NCBI GenBank assembly: GCA_003991915.1
Contig: RQTK01000141.1
Span: 296,969 to 360,968 of the forward strand
Reading direction: 5' to 3'
Origin: Elysia chlorotica
Taxonomy: Eukaryota; Mollusca; Gastropoda; Plakobranchidae
Length of the DNA stretch: 64,000 nt
Shown here: one piece after another, positions 1 to 12,539 of the stretch
Layout: every line of letters starts with the position of its first letter
How positions within the stretch are numbered: position 1 is the stretch's first letter
Translations under genes and position numbers: made by a program
Notes under the pieces: generated by a model
The model's input: the letters and a program-made list of their open reading frames with translations, nothing else
The model's database searches: none
Told to the model about the DNA's origin: nothing

Positions 1-2675
1 TGGTGCACTAATGTTTCCCAGTGTTTAAACTACTAAAGTGTTTTAAAGAGTTTTTGTCTTCAGGAGTTAAGAGTCTTTTTAGAGGTAAAATTCGATCGTT
101 AATAAAATCAAATCGTAAATGCCTAAGAAATAACTAATAAGAAGCATGTAGGAAAACTCTTTATGAAAAAGGCAATAAACAACTAGTTAAACACATACAC
201 ACACATATATATATGATATAGTGAAGGAAATAAAACAAATTTAAGTATATAATGATAAAGTTGGGATATCTTGATACGACAAGGATATATGTTTACTGAA
301 TAACACGAAGAAGGTAGACAACATATTTGATAATTTACGTCACGTTGGTGTCTCTTAAAATGTTCATGTCTCAATACAAAACATAAGAACATTTAAGGTG
401 ATTATTTCAGTTTTCAAGATAGGACTGAACAAATGGTGCCAGGTTTGTTTTCCCTTTTATGAGGCAATTTAAGAGAACATAAATCGTCTAGCATTAAGAT
501 ATTTAGGCAGAAAAATACCTATGAATTTTTCATGACAAAGTTCGAGGGGATGGGAGGTGGCTTCTTGTCAAGTACTTCTTTCCTGTTTTACCTTTTTTAT
601 TTTTATTATATACCTTACATACGTAGGTGCTATTGCAATATTAACTGTAAAAAAACACACGCAGATATATGCATGTAATTCTCGGCTCGCAATATGTTTA
701 TGGATTTTATATACAAATTTGATAGTAAGAAGTGTTTTCTTGTTCTTTTCGACAAAAGAATTTCCATTAAAATGTCACTTAATTTAACATATAAAATACT
801 TTGAGATACCAATCGTTAAATTGTTCTAAGTATTGTTATTGTACTAACATAAATGAAGACCTGTCGAGACAATAACATTTGATGGTAGAGACTTGTTTTA
901 ACTGTATCTATATGTTGCAAGTCATACTGCATTGCCAATCCTTTAAAGCATGCTTCTTTGTTTGATCATTGTAAGATAAGATATACGCGTGAGGCGCCAA
1001 AAATTAATTTACTTTTAAGAGCCGGGATATAGAGTATACTGGAACCGTTGCTTTTTGTTTTTTATGGCCCCGGATCTTAGCAGAAAATCATAAACCCACA
1101 TTTTATAGAGTATTTTCTATTTGCGGTCCTAAATCATTTTGCATTGACTTCTTATCCAGCGGCAGATAAGATATCAAGTGGATCTGTACCTTTCCCTTAT
1201 TTTCTGATAATAATATTTGAGTCGAGGGAGACTTGAATATTTTAATGATGTAAGGGGTGCATACGTCGACTGAATCGGTAACAAAACTGTCAGCAATGGA
1301 GATCATTTAAAGTACACATTTCTAGAGATATACTTTTATAATTATATTCTTCACCAGTTAATCGATACAGACTATTACCAATACTTGTGTAGTGTCAAGT
1401 TGGAACCAATGATATTATAGATGATTTGAAAGGCTTTGTTAAATAGAGGAGAGCTTGGTTTCCGTCAAAAGAGCGCAGCACTCCTTAACTAATGGGGATA
1501 GTAGAGAGCTCAATCTTAGTTTGAACGATTGAAAGAGGAGATCAGTTGCCATGGTCATAAGTTAACAACAAACAGAATAACTTTCCTTCCGTATGTTTTA
1601 ATTGCCTCACCAATAAGAATGAATGTTTGGAAAGCAAACATTGTTTTACATGTGGACTTTTTACGCAAGTGAAATAATAATGGAGTATGTTTAGCCCCTG
1701 AGTCTGACAGTTAGGGAAATCTCACGATCCTTCTGGTGACGGTGTCTGTTTTGGCAACAACAAAACCTTATAATACTGCTGAACAACAACAACAGCAAAA
1801 AACATCACAAAACAACTGCGTATTTATCTTTATTATTATTGAAACGCAAAAAGTGCACCGGCACGGTGATTGAATGTATGTTTGAAGTCAATTTCTAGGT
1901 CTCATTTTTATTTACTTTCACAATCGTGACTTCAGACATGAGGTGCAGAATAGAAACGCATGTTCATTCATCCCGAAGCTTTTTAAAGTTTGCCATGACT
2001 CACTATTATTAAAATTGTGCGCTGCGATGGAGGCAACAACATTTTTATTATAGCCAAGACTTCAAGGCTCTAGTTATGATGTGTGCTTCTTGACTGGGAA
2101 CCACGGCGTCTAGCAATCAGACATTAGCAGACATTCGTAACTCTGCAGTTGTAGAAAACAAGTTTGATTCATTCCACCGAAGACAACTTATTTCGAACTA
2201 CTCACTGTAGAGAAAGTGTTCAGAAATTCCTCTCTCATTTCAAATTGTTACTAAATGGAGACTATTTGGGCATGCACTTAAAAGAGACATAATTATTTAT
2301 TTCAGTGAACGTCACCCTGGCCATTTTCCGCACGACACAAACAGAGGAGAATGTACAAACTATACACATGTACAATGGCACGGAACCGATGCGAGTGAAT
2401 TGATTTCACCAGGGGATTAAAGAGAGCAGCCAAACCTGTAAGATCTGAAAGATATCGCGGACGAAAGGCTACATATTATAAGGTAATTCCATCTTCGAGT
2501 TCAATGTGTCCCGGTTGCCACGGGAGTCATTAGATCGCGAGGGGCCCCAAGACAGAGAGTTGAGTACGTACTGTGACACACCGACAGGACCGCCACAACG
2601 TAAGAAACCAATGAAAAACGCGCGCTCTACCGGAGAGACCTTTTTACGGAAGATTTTCTTTAGTACCAATCATCA
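1..2675. other. Upstream flank of left gene; no gene seen
   Basis: AT-rich DNA without convincing coding sequence; open frames here are short and of random composition. The last 200 bases before 2676 are richer in GC and CpG than the rest and contain a CCAAT box at about 2608-2612, which fits a promoter for the plus-strand exon that follows. No TATA box is clearly placed. Confidence 0.4.
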
Positions 2676-2876
2676 ATGTCAATAAAGGGAATAATGGTGG
2701 ACCTAGATGAACAAATCTTTGAAAAATTTTTTAGCGCACATTTGAAAAGAAATCCTGAAAGCTCCGTGGTAAGTGACTTTGAAACAAATTCTTATAGAGG
2801 TGTGCCAAATGCGATCGAGTTTATAATGGATATTGTTCGAAAACAAATTAAAAAGACTGTGGGTGAAAAAGATTGG
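2676..2876 (+). CDS. Probable first coding exon of an unrecognised plus-strand gene
   Basis: Encodes 67 residues starting MSIKGIMVDLDEQIFEKFF and ending KKTVGEKDW, followed directly by a strong donor (TGG|GTAAGC). The start ATG at 2676 is the first in frame after a GC-richer CCAAT-containing stretch. The composition is protein-like: amphipathic, with charged helices (EKFFSAHLKR, AIEFIMDIVRKQIKK). I do not recognise the family. The exon ends in phase 0, whereas the next exon I can support (9779) needs one leftover base. Either an exon between them is missing from my model, or a weaker donor at 2863 (TGG|GTGAAA) is used, which would restore the phase. It could also belong to a separate gene. 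Confidence 0.5.
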
Positions 2877-3124
2877 GTAAGCGTCAAGTCTTCAATCTGC
2901 AATCCTCATATACTACATGTTTAAAATCGCATTCATCATAGACGGACCCTTTGTAGGGCGCGCTTCGTGCTTTTATCTAGGTAGAGGATTGCGAGGTGGG
3001 ATTTTCGAAGAATTAAAAAAAAATAGAGTGGGGGAGAGAGAGAGGGGAAGAGGGAGATCGAGAAAGAGAGGGAGAGAGGGGGGGGAGGGGGTAGGTAAAG
3101 AGAAAAAGAAGAGAGTAAAAGAAA

Positions 3125-3452
3125 AAGAAGAAGAAGAAGATGATGATGATGATGATGATGATGTTGAAGAAGAAGAAGAAGAAGAAGAAGAAGAAGAAGA
3201 AGAAGAAGAAGAAGAAGAAGAAGAAGAAGAAGAAGNNNNNNNNNNNNNNNNNNNNNNNNNNNNNNNNNNNNNNNNNNNNNNNNNNNNNNNNNNNNNNNNN
3301 NNNNNNNNNNNNNNNNNNNNNNNNNNNNNNNNNNNNNNNNNNNNNNNNNNNNNNNNNNNNNNNNNNNNNNNNNNNNNNNNNNNNNNNNNNNNNNNNNNNN
3401 NNNNNNNNNNNNNNNNNNNNNNNNNNNNNNNNNNNNNNNNNNNNNNNNNNNN

Positions 3453-3540
<88 letters not shown>
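3125..3540. repeat. Compound microsatellite (GAT/GAA)n - gap - (GT)n(GA)n
   Basis: A GA-rich run grades into (GAT)n then (GAA)n, is interrupted by 217 undetermined bases at 3236-3452, and resumes as (GT)n then (GA)n. The long acidic, Lys-only or Leu-only open frames here are repeat translations, not genes. Confidence 0.95.
3236..3452. other. Assembly gap (217 N)
   Basis: Run of N bordered by (GAA)n on the left and (GT)n on the right. The assembly could not bridge the repeat, so the true length is unknown and may differ from 217. Confidence 0.98.
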
Positions 3541-3541
<1 letters not shown>

Positions 3542-5087
3542 GAAAGAAAGAGATCTACTTAAATAAAGTGTCACTTTTTCTAAATTATCATTTTGGAAAT
3601 TGATACCAAACGCATTTCACTCCCATGTGCGTTCTCAATCCCCTGTATTTATTAATAGTACTAACATTTACACTCAGTGATTTCAAAATACATTTTGTTG
3701 TGGTTGCCTTTGAATGTTATTTTTAAATCGTTCTCTTTTTGGGCGAGGGTATAAGGGGTGAATGTTTTAAAAGAATAAAGATTCCATTCCAACAATTATT
3801 CTTTAATATTTATCAGTTTGCAAAGAGAGAGTAATGGTCAAATGTTTTGATAGATCCGAATTTTATTCAAAAGAAGAAAAGACCCCTACGAAATCAACAC
3901 CAGAGAGTAAACAAATTAACTCAACCCACATAAATATCAAACGTCTGCGAGTGACAGGGATATGCGTGGCACAATGACAATGATCGCAAAAACACAATGA
4001 ACGTCAGGCCAAAACGATTAACTGCACACTGTATCAGGGGATCTTTTTAAAGGTTAAATGTCCGTGCGTACAATTTAGGGGAAATTCCACTTTATACACA
4101 TAAAACATAAATAGAAAAGAGTTGGGTTGAAATGGATCATGGCGGCTTTGAAAGTAAGATCATTTTTTTGCCACCAGGCAAAATAGCCAAAATAGCAATA
4201 ATTGATTCACAAATTCGCCGCCATTGATCCGGGAATCATTATTGGTATTTATCAGCTGAGTTAGATACGCATGGCAGAGCAGGATTGTTTGTGCTATTTT
4301 GTGGCGGTTTTTGTTCCGTGTTTGAATAAATCATATATTAAAAGCGGACGTGGAAAACAACTATCGTCCTCTGAAAATGTGCTGAAAAGCAGTCGAAAGT
4401 CGCCTTTATAACACACAAAGTCCGTCTGGAAATATCAGAGCAGAGGAAATCAAAAAGCTATTTAACTCTATTGATTCCGCGACAAACATTGAAGATAGCC
4501 TGTTTTACTTTTTATTTATTTATTTCTTTTTTTGTTTTACCTGATAATGATTCTGTGGGAGTGAATTTGGCGATTTAAACAACAAATTCCTTATGACCCT
4601 ACCCTTTCTGCCTTTCCTGTACCCATGTGTTAAAAAGGGCCTCGCGTAGTTCAACCTCCAATTTCTCCTTCCTGGTCTATTTACAATATGTATTTATGTT
4701 TTCTGTTTACATGTCGCTGTCTATCACGCACTCCCTTCGTTCCGTTCTCTTAGCAATTTTTTACGTTGTCATTTTTTCATCTATTAAATTATTTCACTTT
4801 GCAATACATGTACGACACACCAGCGATTGCAAGAAATATGAATTTCCTTATCATACATAGTTGGGCATTATCATGGGATATTAACAATGCAAGCACTTTC
4901 TCTAGTTTTTCTATCCCACGTCATTTTCCCTAACTGCCTCTATATAATAAAAAAAAACAACCAACAACAATCATATCGCCTTAAAGAAACTCCATAAAAA
5001 CAAAACTTACAAAAAACAAAACAAAAAAACAACAAAACAAACAACCAACAACAATCATATCGCCTTGAAGAAACTCCATAAAAGCAA

Positions 5088-5264
5088 CTGTTGCGTTCCC
5101 TACTGGTTGGGTCGGTGTCAGTATAATGTGACCGGCTGAGACAGGAGTCATGGTATCCCCGCCCTGTGGCAGCACATAAAATTGTCAGACGTCCGTCTTG
5201 GGGCTCGTCCACAATATAGCCTATATAGTGCTGCTGTTGGACGTTAAACCAACCCAACCCCAAC
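5088..5264 (+). mobile_element. tRNA-derived SINE, 5'-truncated, with 12-bp target-site duplication
   Basis: Plus-orientation body of the SINE family that recurs in this window (reference copy 56937-57183). It starts inside the body, lacks the tRNA head and runs to the GTTAAACCAACCC 3' end. It is flanked by the direct repeat CCATAAAAGCAA at 5076-5087 and 5265-5276, the mark of target-primed insertion of a truncated copy. Confidence 0.85.
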
Positions 5265-5504
5265 CCATAAAAGCAAAACGTATCACAGGTTTTTATGCAA
5301 AAAGATTAAAGGCACAGGATTTTGAAATAAAATGATGTACTGAAACGAACAAACAAACAAAAGTGAATGTATCAATATATAACGAAGGGAACTTTGATTG
5401 CTAGTCCGTCATCGATAGCCTTTAACATGCCTTGATTGGAATATCCTACTTTCTTAAGTTCAATTTTCAATATAGATTTTCTTTACAGAGACAAGGAGCG
5501 GGGC

Positions 5505-5505
<1 letters not shown>

Positions 5506-5597
<92 letters not shown>

Positions 5598-5607
5598 ACA
5601 CACACAG
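5506..5607. repeat. Compound microsatellite (GT)n(GA)n(CA)n
   Basis: Long GT run followed directly by a long GA run and a short CA run. The Arg-Glu and Ser-Leu open frames overlapping it are repeat artefacts. Confidence 0.95.
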
Positions 5608-6107
5608 GAAGGGAGATGCAGAGAGATAGAAAATGAGAGACCAAAAGAGAGCGAGAAAGAGAGGCGCGCTTGTTAAAATGATTGTCTTTTCCCACATCCT
5701 CATACTTCAATTTAAAAAGCATCTACAACTAAAATCTTGACAAAGACCAATGTGTGTGGCCTTATCCCAGATGTTGAGATAGAACTCTGACCTACTCTCC
5801 TAGTCAAAGTAGTTTGTCCTCATTAGAGTGTACATGTGAATTTTAAACTCCTTTGGCTATAATGGTTATAAAATTGAACGAATGTATGTACAGTGGGAAT
5901 AAACGCAGCAATTATAAACGAATGCGTCATCTAATCTCTACGCATCGATTAACATCGGCCTGGTTGCAAACTTCATAATGATGGAAAAAATACAGATTAA
6001 ATCCATTTCAAAGTGTAGGCTACAGACCAGTAGCACAATCCTCTGAGTTGCATACGAAGAAAGTATATTTTGATTGACGAACTTTAAAAAAAATACCCAA
6101 CCAACTA

Positions 6108-6185
6108 GAACATAAAGGGTGCACCAGCTAAGAACCAAACCCGGACCTGCTGCACTCAGCGACTGAGCCACAAGCTTGCAGACGA
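6108..6185 (-). repeat. tRNA-like SINE head, degenerate
   Basis: On the minus strand the sequence GTGGCTCAGTCGCTGAGTG resembles a pol III A box and is followed, at tRNA-like spacing, by GGTCCGGGTTTGGTTC, resembling a B box. No tRNA cloverleaf is evident, so a SINE head or decayed tRNA pseudogene is the best reading. Confidence 0.4.
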
Positions 6186-8603
6186 AATAAAAGCAACAGG
6201 GTTTTGAACCAATAGCATCCTTACGTGAATTCCTGACACAATCGTGAAAGTGATCAGAACAATCGACAAGGGCAGCCGCCAGAGCGGAACTTAGAGCGAT
6301 CGATCAACACTGGCGTTCGAACCCTGTTTGTAGGATGATTTAACCAAGAAACGCGCTTTTTGTTTTAGATGTTCATTGATTGCAACTAACTCGTCACTAA
6401 CTCAACAACGCCTTTTGAGAGTTTGAGATTTGCAACACGCACAGAATTGATTTTCTCGAAGAAAAATGAAGAAAGAATTACAAAATAAAACAAAACCGGA
6501 CAAAAATCCACAGCTTGTATTCATGTATTTGTGCTATTGTTTATATTGCCAACTCACAGTGCAGGAGTGTGCTGTTTCATACTGCTTTAGACTTAGCATC
6601 GCTCTTGGCAGCAGTAGACGTCGTATAGGCTGTGAAGACTGATTTATCTTTTTAGAACGAAATAAAAATTGTTTTTCTCTAGTGAGGGTGGGATACTAGA
6701 CATGTGTAACCAACTGTTCTTCCTTTAAGTAAATGTGGATAACTTTGAATTTTTCATTGAAAGGAAGGTCACTATTTTGAGCCCTAGTGCAAGTTATAGG
6801 CCTAATCACCAGTTCATTATGTTTGTGACTTCTCTCACCCCTGCAGGTAGGCGTTTATGGTGTTATCATTGTTTTATTGCGGAAGGTTTTGCATAATAAA
6901 TGTAGGTGCATCCTTAAGGGCAACTGTCTTTAGATGGCTGTATTGTGTTTACAATATTACAGTCCTATCTTATGGTTTTATAAGTACTCATATTTCATAA
7001 AATAAAATAAAAATATTAATCTACTACAATCATTATGTTTATCCGCGAGTCTTCGAGTCTGACGCAGACCAGATGATGATATTACGTTGGTTTTGTGCGT
7101 TTGTGCTCGGTTCTTTGTTGTTTTTTGGGGGTTTTAAAATTGTTTTCCTCAAACTGCTTGTATTAGAAGATGTACATACATAAAGGGGCATCCTAGCCAA
7201 TGCACAAAGAATTGCTTAACAACTATTTTCAGTTGGACTTTCGTTTCTTTTTAAGAACGTTAATTACCGCTAAACTCGAAATTTATCCACTTCTAGATGG
7301 TACCTCTGTACCGCTGCCTCCTTAATGATACCACGCATACTTTTTTTTATTATTCAATAAGCGAATGTGATTTACGCCTTGAGGAGTTTTATTATCGTGA
7401 GAGGGGAAAACATTTAATTTGATTCAGTATCATCACTCATTTTCCACAAGACTTAGTACATTGTTGTTTTCAGTCCAAATTTGTTAATGTGTTGTATTAT
7501 ATTATGCTTCAAACTTGCGACGTTTAGAGGATACATAACAATGAGGTTAAGTCAAATCCCTATAAATCGATCTTGTAGTCTTTAATTTCTTTTAAAGAGT
7601 AACCAGTATGGTTCGTACGCAAGAAGATAAAAGGCAAACAGAAAACTGAAAAAACAGTGACCAAAAATAGCATTCGTGTTCTCTATTCAGCATTTTCTAT
7701 TTAAGGTCACCCTATCAAATGTAATTTTGTGAAAGAAAGTTATTATGACTGAATCTACTACTATAGAAACAATAAAGGACGTCTCTTTGAAAACTCGGTG
7801 TAATGTTTACTTAAAAGTCTGCCACTTCCGTTATGTAAATAATGTTTCATTCTATAGCACAAAGAAACTCTGTGTAACCATTCCTTCCATTGACACAAGC
7901 AAGATCTGGGCAGACCAAAATAAGGCTTTAAAAAAACTCAAGTTGCCGCTTGTTTTCATTAGTTTAGAGAAATATCCACATCCGATAAATCAATTAAAAA
8001 AAAACGTCAATCAAAAGCGATCGGTTTTTGTTGTTGTTGTTGAATTGCATTCCAAGGCAATAGAAAAGACTTGTCAAATGACAGGAAATCAGTATAATTT
8101 TTTCCTATGTATTTTCCTTCATTATTTTCGTGCACATTCGTATTCCTGACACAACAGAATCCATCATCGTCACCAACATTATCTTGGTGAATGTAGTGTT
8201 CCAATGAAGACAAATAAACATTGTATAAATAAAATAGTTTCTCCTCTTTTCTTCACTTTTTTATCTCTTGATTACTGTATCTATCTGCCTCGCCCTGTCT
8301 TTCGCAGAAATTTTTTTCAATCTTTTGTTTATGGGACTGCACGCCCGACTGTACTGAAATACGAGTTTGTTGGTAACTTCCTTCTTGACAACGCGGCTCA
8401 CTGTAAGGTTTCCGCCTGAGCTCATTTTGTCGACCGCCTCAGACAGGTCTAAGTTACTGTGACATAATCAAATCTTCAAACTTTGATCGATAACTGATCC
8501 TACGGTTTAAATTGTCCTGAAAATTTGGCAGTCTAATTTAAGCATTACAATAGTTAATAAATCTTAAGATCTTTTTTTTTATACCGCTGGCTCCGTATAG
8601 TTG

Positions 8604-8608
<5 letters not shown>

Positions 8609-8693
<85 letters not shown>

Positions 8694-8706
8694 CCCCTCT
8701 CTCTCT
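8609..8706. repeat. (CT)n microsatellite
   Basis: Nearly perfect CT run with a few interruptions at its 3' end. Confidence 0.95.
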
Positions 8707-9778
8707 AACACTCTCAATACGATTCCTTTTGTTTAATTTCATTGATCTTCCACATTGATTGATTGCTATTTTTAATGTCTAATCCAACTATTATGTTTTG
8801 TTCTAATTGATTTTAAAGGTTATCGAGACCTACATTTTTTTTTAGTTTGAGCCAAACTGACCTCTTTTAACCCTTAATCTGAAATAGAAAAATAAGCCAT
8901 ATACATTAATCAGTCGCAAAAGCACTAAATTGATACCAAATCAATGGTAAAAAGGAAACGTTGTTCTCTTTTAACTGTCTATAGAGTAAAGACCTGAAGG
9001 ATTCAAAAGAGACGATGCGGTGCATGTATTTTTATTGTTTACCCGGGCGAGGACTGCTTTTATTCCGTGGCACTTTGGACAAATCAAATAATGCGGCATA
9101 TTAACTTCATTAATACTTTGGTATTCCATCTTTTACGTTTACAGCACTTATACTGCTACTTGATTGTTTCAATGTTTAAAAATGTTTATCACTCTCATTT
9201 AATATTTTCAAAAAATCGTCTGCCTTTATCCACCTTGCTTTTAAGCAATGAACCTTGTAAAGATCACAGGGGCAACATTTGACTTCTTGATAAACTTAGC
9301 ATCATCATCTGGCGTGTCGCATACGTATTTTGAAGCTTTATATTTCCTATCAGGAATTTTGTCAGTAGGCACGCCGATTTAAGAAGTGACAGACAGTTAA
9401 ACAAATTAAAACCTACTATAGATTCAAAAGGAAAAACCATGGATATTCCCCAACGTTAAGGGGTGTCCATTCCTATATTTTTTGTGCATCTTGGTATTAT
9501 TATGTATATTTTAATCATACCATGTTCTCTGTTTGTATCTTGTCAACTCTAAAATGTGTTTATCCTGAATCTCCGGAAGCGGATTTTTTTTCCTCTCGTA
9601 ATTTTGAACGCTACAGCTGACTGTATCACATTGTAATATGTTTTTTCGTTAGAATCGTAATTTTTCACGACTTAGTGAAAATTAATTTTTACTTGGCTTC
9701 CAGTTTATGATCTGAGAAAACGCAATATGTTTTTTAATGTAATTTTTCATTTTCAATTTAATTTTCCAAACTTTTCAG

Positions 9779-9959
9779 GAGAACTTTCCCGCCACGAGAT
9801 GCCGCTGCCGCCGTCGGTTGGCTGCGCAAGCACAGCCTTCCTGACGCATGCGCCGTTCACAGCATTCGATGCGAGCCAGAAGTCGAGGGTCGTGCTGGAC
9901 TATCTAGAGGCGGGACTAGGCAGACCCAGGACAAGCGCGGATCACCGGGACAGTATGAA
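9779..9959 (+). CDS. Internal coding exon of the unrecognised left gene
   Basis: Acceptor AACTTTTCAG|GA and donor GAA|GTGAGC bracket 181 bases that are GC-rich against AT-rich flanks and open in one frame. Reads ELSRHEMPLPPSVGCASTAF, later FDASQKSRVVLDYLEAGLGR and RPRTSADHRDSM. The exon enters needing one base from upstream and leaves with two bases (AA). The next exon at 24858 starts with G, giving Lys (AAG) and an uninterrupted frame. No domain recognised. Confidence 0.7.
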
Positions 9960-11158
9960 GTGAGCTCATTCTCTCTCATGCTAGGGTATTGAGCTGTAAA
10001 AATAATTATTAGGAGGGAAAATACTTTTTCCAATACAAAAATTAATGGATTGACTTAAGGGCTCTCACCATCAATGTCATCAGATCTTGTAGCTTTGGCT
10101 GAACTCTTTACTTCCGCCGTGGAATGAATCCACTCGTGTTGGCTCTGTGCAGTTGTATATCGTGTTCAATTATGTATATTTGTCGTAAGCCAAATAGTTT
10201 TATTTTGAAGTCTGTTTGGGCTATTGCTAAGTGTCACTAGGAGAGTCTCTTCCTCTGTTTATGTCGTACTACGTAAAGAAGTAGGTCACGACAACGTTGG
10301 CTTGGATAGTTGGGTCTTTTTCTTGGAACATGCCCATATAATTTCCAAGAAAAGAGAATAATCTCTTTACGCGGAGTTGTTGACTTTCCTCACCCACAAG
10401 GAAAGCAATTGGACAAAGCTTCACACCACATTACAAACTACGTTTTTTTTAAAACATTTAACGCACCTAGATTATCCCAGTATGCAGAGGTTGCTACTCT
10501 CAATAAATGCATTGTTTTTATCCCTAAACTTTCAAACTGGTAGCCTCATTTTTTGGCGACAGAATAATCCACTACAATGTGGAGATGCAAGTTATTCCGC
10601 ATGAACATCTTAAAGCCGTGAAGAATTTTTTCCGGTGGTACTGCACAAATGGGACATTTTTCTTCTCTATGAGCTGTGTGGAATAACTTAATTTACAGCT
10701 TCATCCATTTTTTTTCTTTGGTTATATCTTTAACCACTCAAAAAAGTTTTAAAAATGTTCATATCTCGTGTCTCCTCATTGGTTGTAAAACATCTAAAGA
10801 TCTCACAAAACCCCGTTGAAATTAGAAGATTACTTCTGTAAAAATGCTTGAAAGGATTGAGGAAAAAAACAAAAACAAAACAAAAAACAACAACAAAACA
10901 AGACCTATGATTGCTGGAAGTATAATGAATGCATCATTCCCTGTGATTTAGAGATAACCCGTCTCTCGGTGTTGTAAAAACAAGTTCTGCGTTTTCGTTT
11001 GGGAATTCGTATGTTCATCAAAGATCTGCCACATTTAAAACAAATAGGTCAATAGAATAATTATTTAAGCTGATCCGTGGGACATGTGATGAAATTTCAG
11101 AACATTTCCAGCATACCCACAATGAACCATACAATTTAGCAATGTGTTATTCTTTGTC

Positions 11159-11166
11159 ATTCTCTC

Positions 11167-11221
<55 letters not shown>

Positions 11222-11222
11222 T
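11159..11222. repeat. (CT)n microsatellite
   Basis: CT run that degrades downstream into a TCTC/TGTCTC-rich stretch up to about 11400. Confidence 0.9.
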
Positions 11223-12275
11223 TCACCCTTCTCTCACTCTTTGTCTCGAATCGCCTATATCTCTCACGCTGTCTCTCTTTGTTATTGTACAGTTTTGTCT
11301 TTCTGCCTGTTTATAATTCTGTCTCTGTCTGTCTCTTTCTATCTCTGTCTCTCTGACTATGTCTCTATGTATCTGTCGCTCTGTATCTCTCTCCTCTCTC
11401 CTTTATTATCTCCCATCCTTTTTCTAATTCCCAGCAATGCTTGAATATACAAAGTGCAAGTTTCCTGTTTCTGAATACCACACTAATCTTGTTTTACAAT
11501 TGTTATACCTTCAAAACTGATAATAATGATAATAATAACCTTGTGCATCGTAATATAAAGTTTCAAGGCTTAATTCTAACGGTTTGCACTCTAATACACA
11601 GCTCTTTATTGTTAGAGGCTCAGCTAATCTTTTCACACTGCGCAAGATTTTCCTTTTTGTAAGTCAATAGCATTTTTTCGCAATTAAGACTTATAATCAA
11701 AAGGGCGACCGTCGTGGTAGGCAAAGTTGAGTACTTATATGAGCCGAAGCGTTGTGGCGCTATCCTGTTTTCACTGGTAAACAGATCTAAGGTAAGAGAT
11801 TAGCGTTCGTTCTTGGTTTACCACACATCTATCTGGTCATACCTTTATATTCTCAGCTTGTGGCCTATTTGTGCTCCCTGACAAGGAGTAATATACATTT
11901 ACTATAGCCTCTTACCTGTCAACGTTTTAGCTCTGGAATCCGTTTGTTTATCTTCAAATAATGATGTCTGTGTATATATTAGAGCAGTGGTTTCATTGTA
12001 TCAGGTTCATCGTACCGTTAATTACAATTACAACTTTACAAAAAAATTAGCTAAAACAACAATTTTCATAATTAAGCAACTGTCACTGTAGAAAACTGTA
12101 ACATTTCATTTACATCTAGTGCTACATGTTTGTTCTCACAGTCTCTGAGAAGCCCTTGTATAAACCGTGTGGATGTTTAATATTAGCATGACGCATGAGA
12201 AGCGTGTCCGTGTCTGCTCGGGTGGGAAGCGAGTGACCATAACGAGAATTAAACCTGAATAAACCATATAATTAA

Positions 12276-12392
12276 GGAGCGAGATAGCTGAGTCAGGTAG
12301 AGCAGAGCAAGTTCTTTCCAGCGATCCAGGTTCGATTCCATCACGGCACCGCGTTTTCCCTACTGGGTGAGTCGGTGTCATTATAAATAGAC
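12276..12392 (+). mobile_element. tRNA-derived SINE, 5' half (head plus start of body)
   Basis: tRNA-like head with A box (TAGCTGAGTCAGGTAGAG) and a clean B box (GGTTCGATTCC), followed by CCCTACTGGGTGAGTCGGTGTC, the start of the shared body. The rest of the body is lost or scrambled. Confidence 0.75.
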
Positions 12393-12539
12393 AGGGTGAG
12401 TTTAATGTATGCCGCTGTTGGAGTCCAGTCTCTGTGAGGCTTTCTTCCCGAGAACTTCAGAAACTAGGAGCTATAGGTGTGTTAGCAATGAGGTCCATCC
12501 CTTGGTGCTTTTAAACCAAGTTGAGTTGAGTTATAGTAA

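Larger units (their letters stand above)
2877..9778 (+). other. Intron of left gene (probably split by an unseen exon)
   Basis: Holds microsatellites at 3.1-3.5, 5.5 and 8.6 kb, an assembly gap, a SINE with target-site duplications near 5.1-5.3 kb, and degenerate tRNA-like sequence near 6.1-6.3 kb. No other exon could be supported. One splice-bounded candidate at 8308-8402 was rejected because joining it to the next exon creates a stop. Confidence 0.4.

Noticed and set aside
2469-2669. 66-residue minus-strand open frame upstream of the left gene
   Set aside because: No family resemblance or splice context; sits in the GC-richer upstream region of the plus-strand exon.
2917-3603. Long acidic, Lys-only and Leu-only open frames across the gap
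   Set aside because: Translations of microsatellite and N bases.
7745-8149. 134-residue open frame on the plus strand
   Set aside because: AT-rich, random-looking composition, no splice or family support; ends in a low-complexity Val run from a TTG repeat.
8308-8402. Possible internal exon of the left gene (good polypyrimidine acceptor, strong GTAAGG donor, open frame NFFQSFVYGTARPTVLKYEF)
   Set aside because: In its open frame it leaves a T that joins the next exon's GA to make a stop codon, and its length does not repair the phase mismatch.
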